A program made the position numbers and the translations under genes. Shown here in pieces: positions 16,497 through 25,911 of a stretch of 64,000 bases of DNA. Location of the stretch: assembly GCA_019695185.1 (NCBI GenBank), contig JAIBAN010000005.1, positions 62,001 to 126,000 of the forward strand. Direction: 5' to 3'. Numbering within the stretch: position 1 is the stretch's first letter; each line of letters begins with the position of its first letter. The DNA comes from Blastocatellia bacterium. GTDB lineage: Bacteria > Acidobacteriota > Blastocatellia > Chloracidobacteriales > Chloracidobacteriaceae. The notes under the pieces were generated by a model. It was not told the DNA's origin. It saw nothing but the letters and a program-made list of their open reading frames with translations, and did not search any database.

Positions 16497-17489
16497 ATGA
16501 ACCGGGAATTATGTTTGCTTTTGGGGCTTCTGTTTGTGTTGTGCTGGTCAACGGATATTACTTTTGCTCAGAAAAAAACGTCCCCTGAAAAAACAAAAAA
16601 ACCGGTTTATGGTTTTGTTGATGTTGGTTTTGAACCCAAAGCAGGTGATTTATTTCATACCTGCACCAGACTCTTGCCAACAATTGACAGGGTTGTTGTT
16701 CAGGAAATTCGGGAAAATTACCAAACTACAAAAGAACAACTTGCTGACCCGCAATTTCAACATTTTACAATTCTGGCTGAAGCGGAGCTGAGAGATGCTG
16801 AAGCTGAAGGTTTTGCCAAATTGTGGCGAAAACTGAAAATTGCAAATGGGATGGGGTGTTGGACACCGGCTTTCCGGCTTACTTTTTGGAGCAGCGGTCA
16901 AACAGTTCCTTTATTGAAAGCAGACCTTTGTTTTCATTGCTGGAACCTGACCTACAGCTTTGAAGGAAAAGGAGAAGGAGCTTCTTTTGATGCACAAGGT
17001 CCAACAGGCCGAAAGCTCCTTGAAGCCATAGCCAACAGACTGAAAAAGCCGGAATACAGCCCTCTCCCCAATGGTTTGTACTTGATTCAGCAAAGAGAAT
17101 CCGAACGGGAAAATCTCAAATTTGATAAAATCGAGCAAAGGGTCATTCATTTTTCAACATACTATACAGAAGGAGTCGACCCGGAACCGGCACAATTTCT
17201 GGTCGTCAATCGTCTGCCCAATGTTGCGGTACGGTTAAAGGTGCCGCCAAAAACCGAAAGAGATAAAAATGGGAAGCCGCTTTTGACCTTTCTACTCCCG
17301 GATGACCAGTCTGAGGCACTCACAAATTTCACAAAATCAAACCTGGGTCGAAAATTGGTGTTGGTGGTGGATGAACAAGCCACCATTATTCAACCTATTC
17401 AGAAGGTTATCACCAATGGCAAAATACAGTTTCGCTGTACTGATTTTGCCTGTGCCCGGCTGGCCTTCAGCCTGGAACACGACAAGTAA
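16497..17489 (+). CDS. Secreted protein with a SecDF P1-head-like C-terminal domain
   Basis: A 330-residue exported protein of unknown function. The signal peptide covers about 1-25 (ELCLLLGLLFVLCWSTDITFA). The last 110 residues (LVVNRLPNVAVRLKVPP ... GRKLVLVVDEQATIIQPIQKVITNGKIQF) resemble the P1-head subdomain of SecD, a fold often found alone in exported proteins. Residues 120-145 contain CWTPAFRLTFW and CFHCWN with several cysteines. The ATG at 16497 is preferred to a TTG 6 nt earlier because of the GGGGGGGGA stretch at a suitable distance. The base composition is noticeably more A+T-rich than neighbouring genes. It is transcribed toward trmL with an 18-nt gap. Confidence 0.6.
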   Translation: MNRELCLLLGLLFVLCWSTDITFAQKKTSPEKTKKPVYGFVDVGFEPKAGDLFHTCTRLLPTIDRVVVQEIRENYQTTKEQLADPQFQHFTILAEAELRDAEAEGFAKLWRKLKIANGMGCWTPAFRLTFWSSGQTVPLLKADLCFHCWNLTYSFEGKGEGASFDAQGPTGRKLLEAIANRLKKPEYSPLPNGLYLIQQRESERENLKFDKIEQRVIHFSTYYTEGVDPEPAQFLVVNRLPNVAVRLKVPPKTERDKNGKPLLTFLLPDDQSEALTNFTKSNLGRKLVLVVDEQATIIQPIQKVITNGKIQFRCTDFACARLAFSLEHDK

Positions 17490-17506
17490 GGTTTTCTTCT
17501 TTCATC

Positions 17507-17965
17507 ATGCACATCGTCCTTGTTGAGCCTGAAATTCCCAGCAACACCGGAAACATTTCCCGCACTTGCGCCTGCACCGGAGCCACTCTGCATTTGGTCG
17601 GACCTCTGGGCTTTTCCACCAGTGACAAATACCTGCGGCGGGCGGGTCTGGATTATTGGCACCAGTTGAAGATTTACGAATACGACAACCTGCAACAGGT
17701 GTGGGAAAAATACCCGGAGGGCCGTTTTTTCTATGCCACCACCAAAGCCCAAAAACGCTACACGGAGCATCATTACCTGCCTGGGGACTTTTTTGTATTT
17801 GGCAAGGAAACCAAAGGGCTGCCCTCAGATTTAATTTCCCAGAATCAGGAAACCGCGCTCCGCATTCCGATGACCATCACCAACCGGTCGCTGAATCTGT
17901 CAAATGCCGTGGCAATTGTTTTGTATGAAGCCCTGCGCCAGACTGGTTTTCACGAACTGGATTGA
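17507..17965 (+). CDS. trmL: tRNA (cytidine/uridine-34-2'-O)-methyltransferase TrmL
   Basis: A 152-residue SPOUT methyltransferase expected to methylate the ribose of the wobble base in tRNA-Leu isoacceptors using S-adenosylmethionine. The N-terminal VEPEIPSNTGNISRTCACTGATLHLVGPLGF, the central FFVFGKETKGLP and the C-terminal trefoil-knot segment IPMTITNRSLNLSNAVAIVLYEALRQ are all intact. Length is typical (about 150-160). The stop codon TGA lies in ATTGAAT, merging into the GAATTGA repeat array, so the end of the gene and the start of the repeat overlap. Confidence 0.95.
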   Translation: MHIVLVEPEIPSNTGNISRTCACTGATLHLVGPLGFSTSDKYLRRAGLDYWHQLKIYEYDNLQQVWEKYPEGRFFYATTKAQKRYTEHHYLPGDFFVFGKETKGLPSDLISQNQETALRIPMTITNRSLNLSNAVAIVLYEALRQTGFHELD

Positions 17966-18121
17966 ATTTGAATTAAGAATTGAGAATTGAGAATTGAGAA
18001 TTGAGAATTGAGGTTAAAACCCGGTTCGTATTTTCATTGTTCTGTTTCTTAATACAATCGGAACCAGAACCCTTTTTTCTCAATTCCCAATTCCCAATTC
18101 TCAATTCTCAATTCTCAATTT
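17961..18121. repeat. GAATTGA heptamer arrays as inverted arms
   Basis: The left arm (17961-18012) has about seven GAATTGA-type units, including variants ATTTGA and ATTAAGA, and includes the trmL stop codon. The right arm (18079-18121) is the inverse complement, with two CAATTCC variants. A 66-nt unique spacer separates them. The right arm ends 14 nt before the next start codon. The arms could form a stem of around 40 bp. Confidence 0.9.
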
Positions 18122-18135
18122 AAAAGACTCTGAAA

Positions 18136-20238
18136 ATGGACCTTGTTACCCGCATCCGCACGCAACTTGCCATGTTTGATGACGGAGCCTTTGAAACCCT
18201 CAGCAACAAAGGCTTGGTCAGGCGTGCCCGCAAAGACCTGCAAGGCGGAGCAGCGCCCGAAATTGTGGGAACCAATGAAACACACGTCCTCCTCAAGGTA
18301 ACCGATGCCGAAGTAAAAATCTCAGAGCAGGGACCGGCCAAAGCGGTTTGTTCGTGTCCTTCGGTTGAACTGTGTCGTCATATTTTGATTGCCTGTTTTT
18401 GGTTGCAGGAAACCCGTACGGAAGCGCCTGCGGCAGCCGTGCGGGCAACTCCTGAAGGGGAACCGCCTGCCGCACTGCCGCCGCCGTCCCTGGACCTGGA
18501 TGACACGGTTTTGCTTCAGGCTACGGTTGATGTTTTAACCAAGCTGGCTGGGAAAAAACTGGTCAAAAGTGCGCTCGAACTGTTTTCGGTGAGTCCCGAA
18601 CATGCCATTCACAAGGAAGCGGGAATTATGGTGGACCTCCCGACCGTCAATGCCACGGTGCGATTTTTTCCGGGCCAGGGATTGGAAGGAATGCTCTGTT
18701 CGTGCAAGGCACGGGAGTTTTGCAGTCACCGGGTGCTGGCTGTGTTGCTCTATCAGAAAGCAGCCGGTGTGGTTTTGGAAGGCGCAGCGCAGGCTCCCCG
18801 GATTTTGCAGGAAACCGGTCAGGCCCCCCGCACCCGAAATGAAATACTGGTTGCGACCAAATCCCTCCTGGCCGAATGCCTCCACACCGGAATCTGTCAC
18901 CTTTCCGAAGCCACCGAACAACGACTGGTTACGCTTTCGGTTGCGGCTGTGGGCGTTCACCTGCCCCGGCTTTCGCACGTGCTCCGAGGCAACAGCGATG
19001 AATTGAGGCTTTTGCTCAAACGGGATGCCAAGGCCGACGAAGCCCGCCTGTTTTCGCTGATGGCCCGGACGTTTGCTTTGTGCCAGGCTTTGGAAAAAAC
19101 CGGTGAAGGTCTGGGGCGGGCGGATTTGATTGGAAAATACCGAACCACCTACGATGAAGTCGGAACTCTGGAGCTTTGCGGTATTGGAGCCTATCAATGG
19201 GAAACCAAGTCCGGTTTCGCCGGGCTGACGGTGCTGTTTTGGGATGAACGCTCGCAACGGGTACATTCCTGGTCAGAGGCCCGTCCCAAGTATCAAGGAA
19301 CCGGTTTTAATCCCTTGCAACGGTTGTACCAGGAGGGTCCCTGGGAAGGCATGCTGAACCCTGCGCAGGCTTCGCGGAACCGGTTCAAGTTGATGCACGC
19401 CCGGCGCAACGGACAATTCCGTCTTTCCGGCAGTTCCGGCAGTCGAACCATCCTGGTGGGGCCAACCATGCCCGCCAAAATGAATTTTGAAAAACTGGCG
19501 TACCGTTCCTGGAAAGCCCTGGCGGAAAAACTGGCCACTCAAACCGCTATCGGGCTGGCTGAACCAAATCCGCTGGATGAAATTGTGCTGGCACAACCCG
19601 CCGTTTGGGGCGAACGGGAGTTTGATTCCGTTTCCCAAACGTTTTACTGGGAAATCCAGGATGAAGAAGGTCTTCCGCTGTTGCTTCAGGTTTCCTACAG
19701 TGACCTTGAAAAACAGCGCATCACCGCCCTGGAACAGCTTGACCCGGCTGCGCTTGCTGCCACGGGAGTGGTCTGCCGTGCCTTTCGCGGTTTGAACGGG
19801 TTGCGGCTTTATCCGATTTCCCTCCTGTCGGAAGCAGATGGCAACCAGCCTTCAGTCATCAATCTGGGGTTTTCCGAAGGGTACCAGGGAGCCAAACCAC
19901 TAAATCCGGAACCAACCACAGATACTGAATCCGAGTCGCTTGACCCGGTTGAGGAAACTCCCGAAATCGAAGTTGAACCAACCGGCCTGTTCCACCTGCG
20001 GTTGTTACGTCTCAATGAAGAACTGAACCGGCTGGCCCAACGGGGAGGATTTCTGGCTTCCGAAGCCAATCAGCAGTTTTTTCGGTCGGAAAGTGCTTTT
20101 TTCCAAACCGCCGGTTTGACGGTTCTGGCTGAATCGTTACGAAATTGTGGCCAGCCTGGAACTTCGGGCGGCAAGGAGCTGCTGGAAGCCAAATACTTGG
20201 CGTTGCTCTGCCTGGAAGCGCTTGGGAAAACCGTTTGA
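18136..20238 (+). CDS. Double SWIM zinc-finger protein (YehQ-like)
   Basis: A 700-residue protein with two SWIM-type zinc fingers, each CxCx5CxH: C72-C74-C80-H82 (VCSCPSVELCRH) and C188-C190-C196-H198 (LCSCKAREFCSH). SWIM domains bind nucleic acid or protein partners. A Pro/Ala-rich linker (about 97-120) separates them. The remaining 500 residues have no motif I recognise, apart from an acidic linker (about 600-620). The arrangement is like YehQ, the SWIM member of the yehI-yehQ neighbourhood, and a YehI-like WGR-DUF4132 gene lies 2.4 kb away on the other strand. The start follows the GAATTGA array with no strong ribosome-binding site. Confidence 0.75.
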   Translation: MDLVTRIRTQLAMFDDGAFETLSNKGLVRRARKDLQGGAAPEIVGTNETHVLLKVTDAEVKISEQGPAKAVCSCPSVELCRHILIACFWLQETRTEAPAAAVRATPEGEPPAALPPPSLDLDDTVLLQATVDVLTKLAGKKLVKSALELFSVSPEHAIHKEAGIMVDLPTVNATVRFFPGQGLEGMLCSCKAREFCSHRVLAVLLYQKAAGVVLEGAAQAPRILQETGQAPRTRNEILVATKSLLAECLHTGICHLSEATEQRLVTLSVAAVGVHLPRLSHVLRGNSDELRLLLKRDAKADEARLFSLMARTFALCQALEKTGEGLGRADLIGKYRTTYDEVGTLELCGIGAYQWETKSGFAGLTVLFWDERSQRVHSWSEARPKYQGTGFNPLQRLYQEGPWEGMLNPAQASRNRFKLMHARRNGQFRLSGSSGSRTILVGPTMPAKMNFEKLAYRSWKALAEKLATQTAIGLAEPNPLDEIVLAQPAVWGEREFDSVSQTFYWEIQDEEGLPLLLQVSYSDLEKQRITALEQLDPAALAATGVVCRAFRGLNGLRLYPISLLSEADGNQPSVINLGFSEGYQGAKPLNPEPTTDTESESLDPVEETPEIEVEPTGLFHLRLLRLNEELNRLAQRGGFLASEANQQFFRSESAFFQTAGLTVLAESLRNCGQPGTSGGKELLEAKYLALLCLEALGKTV

Positions 20239-20369
20239 AGTGCGGCAAGAGCGGAAAACACAGGCCAAAATGGACCTCCTTAAACAGGAAAAATTGGACC
20301 TTGTGAAGGACCACCTTCAGCCCTACTTTCCCTTCCATACAAAAACCTCCCTCATGGAAAGAGAAAGTT

Positions 20370-21035
20370 ATGGACACATTGCATCCCACCTCCCGAACCA
20401 CTGTAAAACGGCTTCCCAAGCGGGGAGTTTATGACCGCGAAGAAATCAACCGCATATTGGACGAAGGCTTTATTTGCCATGTGGGATTTGTCGTGGACGG
20501 CCAACCCTTTGTCATACCCACCGGGTATGGCCGGGATGGACACTTTCTCTATATCCACGGTTCAGCCGTCAGCCGGATGTTGCGCAACCTCAAGGAAGGC
20601 GTCGAGGTTTGCGTCACGGTCACCCTGGTGGATGGGTTGGTGCTGGCCCGCTCGGCCTTCCATCATTCGTTTAATTACCGCTCGGTGGTTATTTTTGGAA
20701 AGGCCGCGTTGGTTGAGGACGAAACCGAAAAAATGGCGGCTCTGCGGACCTTTACCAACCACATTATTCCGAACCGGTGGGAAGAAGTCCGCGAACCGAA
20801 TGAACCGGAGATGAAGGGAACCCTGGTGCTGGCTCTGCCCATCAGCGAGGCATCAGCCAAAATCCGGGTCGGGCCGCCGGTGGATGATGATGAGGATTAC
20901 GCCTTGCCAGTGTGGGCTGGTGTCATTCCTTTGAGCCTGGAGGCCGGAACTCCCATTGATGACCCGAAACTGACGCCGGGGATTGAGCCGTCGCTGGCCC
21001 TGCGGAACTATACAAGAAAGCCAAACCAAGCCTGA
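20370..21035 (+). CDS. Pyridoxamine 5'-phosphate oxidase-family (FMN-binding split barrel) protein
   Basis: A 221-residue split-barrel flavoprotein of the NimA/PNPOx-like family. Diagnostic segments are LPKRGVYDREEINRILDEGFICHVGFVVDGQPFVIPTGYG, the HGSAVSRMLRNL turn and the VCVTVTLVDGLVLARSAFHHSFNYRSVVIFG strands. Such proteins bind FMN and may act as reductases or flavin-handling proteins; true PdxH activity is unlikely, since the PdxH C-terminal signature is absent. It lies 131 nt downstream of the SWIM gene on the same strand. Cytoplasmic. Confidence 0.85.
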   Translation: MDTLHPTSRTTVKRLPKRGVYDREEINRILDEGFICHVGFVVDGQPFVIPTGYGRDGHFLYIHGSAVSRMLRNLKEGVEVCVTVTLVDGLVLARSAFHHSFNYRSVVIFGKAALVEDETEKMAALRTFTNHIIPNRWEEVREPNEPEMKGTLVLALPISEASAKIRVGPPVDDDEDYALPVWAGVIPLSLEAGTPIDDPKLTPGIEPSLALRNYTRKPNQA

Positions 21036-21087
21036 AGTCTGAAAGAAAAATCAGAGAACTCCCGGATACACCCTTTTGTTTTGCAGC

Positions 21088-21194
21088 GACTTGTCGCTGC
21101 TTTGGAGTGCGGGGACTTGTCACCGCTTTGGTTTTCGGCGACTTGTCGCCGAATTCTGCTGATTGTGCCAAGTACTCGGCAGTTGCGACAAGTC
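21088..21194. repeat. Cluster of GACTTGTC mini-hairpins
   Basis: GACTTGTC occurs at 21088-21095, 21114-21121 and 21140-21147, spaced 26 nt apart, and inverted as GACAAGTC at 21187-21194. Each copy is flanked by complementary bases (CAGC/GCTG, CGGC/GCCG) that make short stems. The linker TTTGGAGTGC recurs in another hairpin at 36835. It lies between convergent genes and looks like a dispersed palindromic element. Confidence 0.75.
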
Positions 21195-21230
21195 GCCTCA
21201 CCCCAAATTTTCAAACACTCTTATTGACAG

Positions 21231-22586
21231 TCAGGACAAAAATCCCAGGTCACGCACCTGGAAATTGGCCAGTTCGGGAAACAGTCCATTCAGTTGGGAA
21301 TCCTGCACGCCAAACCACTTCGCCAGCGTGGCACCATATTGTGCCAGGGAAGTGGAAGGCAGCAAAATACCCCGTGAATCGGCAAAAGCATTTGGATTAT
21401 AAGCCGAATCCGCCTGATTCATGACTGGGAAGGTTCCGTAAATCTGCTTGCCGATGACCGCTCCGCCCATAATCAGGTGATGGTTTCCCCAACCATGGTC
21501 CGAACCGGTTCCACTTGGTTGCAACGAGCGACCAAAATCCGCCAGCGTAAAGGCGGTTACCTGATTTTGCACACCCATCTCAACCGTTGCATCGTAAAAG
21601 GCTTTCATGGCCTGGCTGACCTGACGCAGCAGGTCAAATTGCTGGTAATCCTGCCCGCTGTGAGTGTCAAAGCCACCCAGTCCGCAGAAAAAGACCTGTC
21701 TGCCGACACCCGTTTGAGTCCGGAGGTTGATAAAACGGGCAACCTCCTTGAGCTGGTTGCCCAGTGAGGAAGCTGGAAACACTGTTGCCAGCGAGCCTCC
21801 TGAAGCCCCTTGTAAAATTGCATTCAATTGTTGGCTGTCGCGCAAAACCTTGTCAGCCGCAGCAATCATCCGGTTGCTGTTGGGAAGCGAGGCAATCTGG
21901 GCCTGGGCATTGGCACGAGCGGTGATGGCTGCCGGTGGATACCCTCCGGTCAAAGCGTTTTGCACCAAACTGTTGCCCGGCTGCAAATTGGTGGCTTGAA
22001 CCAATTGGCCGGCTACATAGAGCGACGAACCATTAAAGGAAATTGACGTTGGAAACGTCGAGTTGGAGTTATTGCCCTGCACGAGGTCGGCAATTCTTCC
22101 ACCCCAGCCGCTGCTGGCCGAAGTGTTGGGAATGCCGGCCTGCATTTGCACCACTTGGTCCGAATGCGAAAAAAGCTGGGTTGGCAGGGGAACCTGATTT
22201 TGTTGATATTGCTGCTGGGTTGTGGGTTGGTTGAGGATGCCGGTATTGGCCAAAACCGCCAGTTTCCCCTGCTGGAACAAACCTTGGAGTTCAACCATCC
22301 CGTAATTGAATCCATATTGACCATTGGTGGTGGTGGTGACCGGCAGGATGTTGTTGCCGGTCAAGGCAAGGCTCCCCCGCTTGCTTTGATAGGCCGGATA
22401 TTCGGTGTTGGACAGCGGTATCACCGTGTTGTGGCCGTCGTTTCCACCAAACATAAAGATACAAACCAAAGCCTTGTAATCGGGGACTTGTGCGGCATCC
22501 ACCAGATTGAAACGGCCCAAAGCAGCCATCAATCCGGCACTGCCGGTCAGTTTGAGAAAATTGCGTCGGGATAATTCGTTTTTCAT
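21231..22586 (-). CDS. DUF1501 exported protein with Tat-type leader
   Basis: A DUF1501 (sulfatase/alkaline-phosphatase-fold-like) protein of about 450 residues. The ATG at 22586 is chosen over a longer frame that begins in repeat DNA: GAGGTG precedes it, and the product then starts MKNELSRRNFLKLTGSAG, a twin-arginine leader. Downstream, VCIFMFGGNDGHNTVIPL near residue 45 and TLADFGRSLQPSGTGSDHGWGNHHLIMGGAV are family signatures. It is exported folded, probably to the periplasm. DUF1501 genes are almost always partnered by DUF1800 genes, and here DUF1800 is immediately upstream on the same strand, separated by a GGACTGA hairpin array that may uncouple or regulate the pair. Confidence 0.92.
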   Translation of the reverse strand: MKNELSRRNFLKLTGSAGLMAALGRFNLVDAAQVPDYKALVCIFMFGGNDGHNTVIPLSNTEYPAYQSKRGSLALTGNNILPVTTTTNGQYGFNYGMVELQGLFQQGKLAVLANTGILNQPTTQQQYQQNQVPLPTQLFSHSDQVVQMQAGIPNTSASSGWGGRIADLVQGNNSNSTFPTSISFNGSSLYVAGQLVQATNLQPGNSLVQNALTGGYPPAAITARANAQAQIASLPNSNRMIAAADKVLRDSQQLNAILQGASGGSLATVFPASSLGNQLKEVARFINLRTQTGVGRQVFFCGLGGFDTHSGQDYQQFDLLRQVSQAMKAFYDATVEMGVQNQVTAFTLADFGRSLQPSGTGSDHGWGNHHLIMGGAVIGKQIYGTFPVMNQADSAYNPNAFADSRGILLPSTSLAQYGATLAKWFGVQDSQLNGLFPELANFQVRDLGFLS

Positions 22587-22628
22587 CGCTTCACCTCTTT
22601 TTTCCGGACTGAGGACAATTCCAAGTGA

Positions 22629-22719
22629 TGAGGACTGAGGACTGAGGACTGAGAAAAGCTGGTATTCGTTGACCAAAATGGGCAAACTCAGTCCTCAGTC
22701 CTCAGTCCTCAGTCCTCAT
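22629..22719. repeat. GGACTGA heptamer arrays as inverted arms inside the DUF1800-DUF1501 operon
   Basis: Three units of GGACTGA (22629-22653) and four to five inverse-complement units (22687-22719) flank a 33-nt spacer. Read in the direction of the genes (minus strand), the arm nearest the DUF1800 stop has the TGA-bearing sense; it begins 18 nt after that stop. It is the only array here between two genes that clearly belong to one operon. Confidence 0.9.
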
Positions 22720-22737
22720 CGCTTTGAAATTCAAACA

Positions 22738-25700
22738 TTAGTGGGCCACCAGGTATTCGCTGGATGTGGCTGTCAGATAGAGCACGGTCAAGGCTCTGGT
22801 TTTGGCATCCGCTCCGGCGGTCTGTTGGGTTTGCAGAGTGGTCAGCAACTGTTGCCGCAATCCGGCGGACATGCGTCCGTGCAACAGGAGGTTGTCCACG
22901 GCATTGACACAAGCCGGATGGTCGCTGCCCAGAGTGAACAGCCATTGCAAATCCCAGATTCCGGTTTGGTAGTAGTTCATCCAATCCCACAGCAGGTTGA
23001 ACCGGTTGACCAGTTCTCCGGGACCGTGAATCTGGAATTCGGGTCCAAAGAGAGGGGGCGATTGTTTGGGAATTCGGAAGGTTGGCGAATAGTGACCGAA
23101 AACGGATGGCGCATTCAGAACGCTTTCACCCATTCCCGAATAGGCATAAGCGATTTGGGAAGGCTGGGTCAGATTTCCACCCAACAGCCGCAGCAGCGCA
23201 ACATGATGTTGAATCGGAGTCCGCAAACGACCGAAGTCACCCGGCGAACTGTCGTTACGGGCTTCGGTGTCAAGCAGGATGGCCGAAATAACGGCCTTCA
23301 TATCGCCTCGCACGCCCTGACCGTTGTTATTGAACACAGCAGCCACCCGTGAAATGTAACCCGGCGAAGGGTTGCTGGTGACCATTGCCCGAATCAGGCG
23401 GGAAGCCAGGAACGGACCTGTATTCGGGTGGTTGAAAACAATCTCAATCACATCGTCAATGTCTTTTTGCATGGTCTGGTTGGCTGGCAACGTCTGACCC
23501 AGAAATGTTTTTGACGACGTGTCATGAAAAGCCGGCAGCGGAACCATCGGCCCTGGGGCGTAATTCGGGTTGATGTTGGTTGGAGTTCCGTTGGCCAACG
23601 GGAAGGTCCACCCCGTCAAAGCCAGCGCCAGTTGGCGCACATCGGTTTGATTGTAGGTCGGAATGGGTTTGCCGGTTCCGTCCAGCACCTGTGACCCATC
23701 CTGGTTCAGTTGATACAGGCCGATGCTGAAGAGCTGCATCAGCTCGCGGGCATAGTTTTCATTGGCTCCGCCTGCCACACCCGGCTTGGTGCTGTTGACC
23801 ATATCGAGGAAATTACCCATTGAGGAATCAAGCGTGATTTCCTTGAGCAGGTTTTTGTAGTTCCCAAAAGCATGCTTGCTCAATATCTGTTGCCAGGGAA
23901 TCAGCATGTTCGGGTAATAGTTTTTGTTGCTTGAAATCACAATGATTTCACTCAGGGCGTAAACGACCCGCTGCCGCACCTGGTCCTGGCCGTTCAACAG
24001 GTGAAAGAAAAACTGGTCCGTCATCTGGGCAGCCGTCGAAGCATTGCCGTTCGGATAGATGGATTCCGGTGTGTTGAACTGTTCGTTCAGGTATTGCTGG
24101 ATGCCCACCTGCTTGACGTAAGCCGTCAGTTGCGGGGTTGGGCCAAACGTGGCCTGTTCCAGGAAACGCCCCACGGTCACAGCCTGCGGGTCGGTCACAT
24201 TCACCGAGGCATTGGCTTTTTTGGTGGAATCCGCCTGGCTGATGGCGGTGACAGTCACGGTTCCGGAGGGAATGGCAACGGGGGCCGAATACAATCCACT
24301 GGTATTGATGGTTCCCACCGATGAATTGCCGCCAGTCACATTGTTGACTTGCCAGGTGACGGCGGTGTTGGCTGAACCAGTCACCGTGGCGGTAAATTGC
24401 TGGGTTCCGGCCACCGGCACCGAAGCCGAGGCTGGACTAATCGAAATTGCCACCACGGGCGGAGGCGCTGTCACCGTCACGGAGGCGCTGGCCTGTTTGG
24501 TTGGGTCCGCCTGACTGACCACCGTCACTGTGATGGCTCCTGCCGGGACCGCTGCCGGCGCAGTGTATAAACCTCCGGTGCTGATGGTTCCATTGGTTGC
24601 ATTGCCGCCAGTCACTCCATTCACTTGCCACGTCACCGCTGTATTGGCGGAACCGGTCACGGTAGCCGAAAACTGCCGGGTGGCACCGGTTTGAACCGAG
24701 GCTGAGGCCGGGGAAATGGAAATGCTCACAGTTGGAGGCTGGCCAGAAACCGTCACGGCAGCACTGGCCTGTTTGGTGGTGTCAGCCTGACTGATGGCGG
24801 TGACCGTGACCGAACCGGCGGGGACGGCTCCCGGCGCACTGTACAGTCCGGTGGTGGTGATGGTTCCGGTTGTTGCATTGCCGCCCGTCACGCCATTCAC
24901 CTGCCACGTCACGGCAGAATTGGCGGTACCGGTCACGGTTGCCGTGAACTGTTGGGTGGCTCCGATTTGAACTGTGGCCGTGGCGGGAGAGAGGCTCACG
25001 ACCACAGGTTCGTTGCCGCCGCCGCCGCCAACTGTCACGGTGGCGGTTCCGGAACGTTCGCTGTTCACGGCGCTGACCGCCCGAATGGAAACTGGGCTTC
25101 CGGGTACCGTGTTCGGGGCCTTGTAAAGCCCGCTGGAAGTAATGGTTCCATTGGTACTGCCTCCCACAACATACCAGTACACGGTGGTATTGGTGGTTCC
25201 GGTAACGCTCACCGTGAATTGTTGTTGTGCCGCCGGAGCAACTGTGGCTGTGGCCGGAGTGACCGTGACCACGATGCCCTGCCCAAACTCAATCAGACGA
25301 GGTTGGGAAACCGCTCCGGGAGGTCCTGGATTGACCACCGTGATGTATCCGCTGCTGGACTGGGCGATGTTGCTCGTCACCTTCAATTGGGTCAAAGAAA
25401 CATAGGTGGTCGGGAGCGGATTTCCATCCAGCATGGCCACGGCACCGGAATAGAACTGAGTCCCGTTGATGAAAAAGGTGGTTGGTCCCAAGGGGATTTT
25501 ACTGGAGGGGGAATACCATTGAACTTGCGGGGTTGGGTAACGAACCGTCACCGTGGCTGTTGCCGAAGCCGTCGGGTCTGCCATGCTGGTGGCTTTGACC
25601 ATGACCGGATTCACTGCGGGCAAGGTTGCGGGGGCAATATACAGCCCGCTGGCGGAAATGGTTCCGATGGTTGAATTTCCGCCCACAACTCCATTCACGG

Positions 25701-25911
25701 ACCATTGGACGGCAGTGTTTCCATTATCCGTCACCGAGGCTGAAAACTGGCGGGTGCCGTTAAATGGAAGTGTATCGGTTGCTGGGGAAAGGCTGACTGC
25801 GGTAACTGAGAGTGAACGGGCCTGGACCTGTGCCGGAAAACCGACAATCAGGCAAAAGCCCAATGTAGCGAGTAATTTCAAACAGACTTGCGCAATGTGT
25901 GAGTGATTCAC
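22738..25911 (-). CDS. DUF1800 exported protein with N-terminal Ig-like repeats
   Basis: About 1057 residues. The GTG at 25911 is preferred to an ATG 36 nt upstream because AGAGGAGA lies just before it, and a signal peptide follows (CLKLLATLGFCLIVGFPAQVQA). An N-terminal region of about 570 residues contains a Big-type Ig domain, an IPT-like domain, another Ig domain and three near-identical Ig repeats of about 92 residues (SISPASASV ... QFTATVTGSANTAVTWQVN). The C-terminal half is DUF1800, with LEQATFGPTPQLTAYVKQVG, ENYARELMQLFSIGLY and FLASRLIRAMVTSNPSPGYI. Likely cell-surface or periplasmic and working with the downstream DUF1501 protein. The biochemical function of the pair is unknown. 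Confidence 0.9.
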   Translation of the reverse strand: MNHSHIAQVCLKLLATLGFCLIVGFPAQVQARSLSVTAVSLSPATDTLPFNGTRQFSASVTDNGNTAVQWSVNGVVGGNSTIGTISASGLYIAPATLPAVNPVMVKATSMADPTASATATVTVRYPTPQVQWYSPSSKIPLGPTTFFINGTQFYSGAVAMLDGNPLPTTYVSLTQLKVTSNIAQSSSGYITVVNPGPPGAVSQPRLIEFGQGIVVTVTPATATVAPAAQQQFTVSVTGTTNTTVYWYVVGGSTNGTITSSGLYKAPNTVPGSPVSIRAVSAVNSERSGTATVTVGGGGGNEPVVVSLSPATATVQIGATQQFTATVTGTANSAVTWQVNGVTGGNATTGTITTTGLYSAPGAVPAGSVTVTAISQADTTKQASAAVTVSGQPPTVSISISPASASVQTGATRQFSATVTGSANTAVTWQVNGVTGGNATNGTISTGGLYTAPAAVPAGAITVTVVSQADPTKQASASVTVTAPPPVVAISISPASASVPVAGTQQFTATVTGSANTAVTWQVNNVTGGNSSVGTINTSGLYSAPVAIPSGTVTVTAISQADSTKKANASVNVTDPQAVTVGRFLEQATFGPTPQLTAYVKQVGIQQYLNEQFNTPESIYPNGNASTAAQMTDQFFFHLLNGQDQVRQRVVYALSEIIVISSNKNYYPNMLIPWQQILSKHAFGNYKNLLKEITLDSSMGNFLDMVNSTKPGVAGGANENYARELMQLFSIGLYQLNQDGSQVLDGTGKPIPTYNQTDVRQLALALTGWTFPLANGTPTNINPNYAPGPMVPLPAFHDTSSKTFLGQTLPANQTMQKDIDDVIEIVFNHPNTGPFLASRLIRAMVTSNPSPGYISRVAAVFNNNGQGVRGDMKAVISAILLDTEARNDSSPGDFGRLRTPIQHHVALLRLLGGNLTQPSQIAYAYSGMGESVLNAPSVFGHYSPTFRIPKQSPPLFGPEFQIHGPGELVNRFNLLWDWMNYYQTGIWDLQWLFTLGSDHPACVNAVDNLLLHGRMSAGLRQQLLTTLQTQQTAGADAKTRALTVLYLTATSSEYLVAH
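24190..25000. repeat. In-gene tandem repeats encoding Ig-like domains
   Basis: Three direct repeats of about 275 bp lie inside the DUF1800 gene and encode highly similar Ig-like domains. Shared words such as the codons for TWQVNGVTGGNAT recur at each copy. Similarity at DNA level suggests recent duplication, so copy number may vary between strains. Confidence 0.75.

Noticed and set aside
20270-20434. Possible 54-codon gene between the SWIM and flavoprotein genes
   Set aside because: It overlaps the start of the flavoprotein gene, has no ribosome-binding site and shows no recognisable motif.
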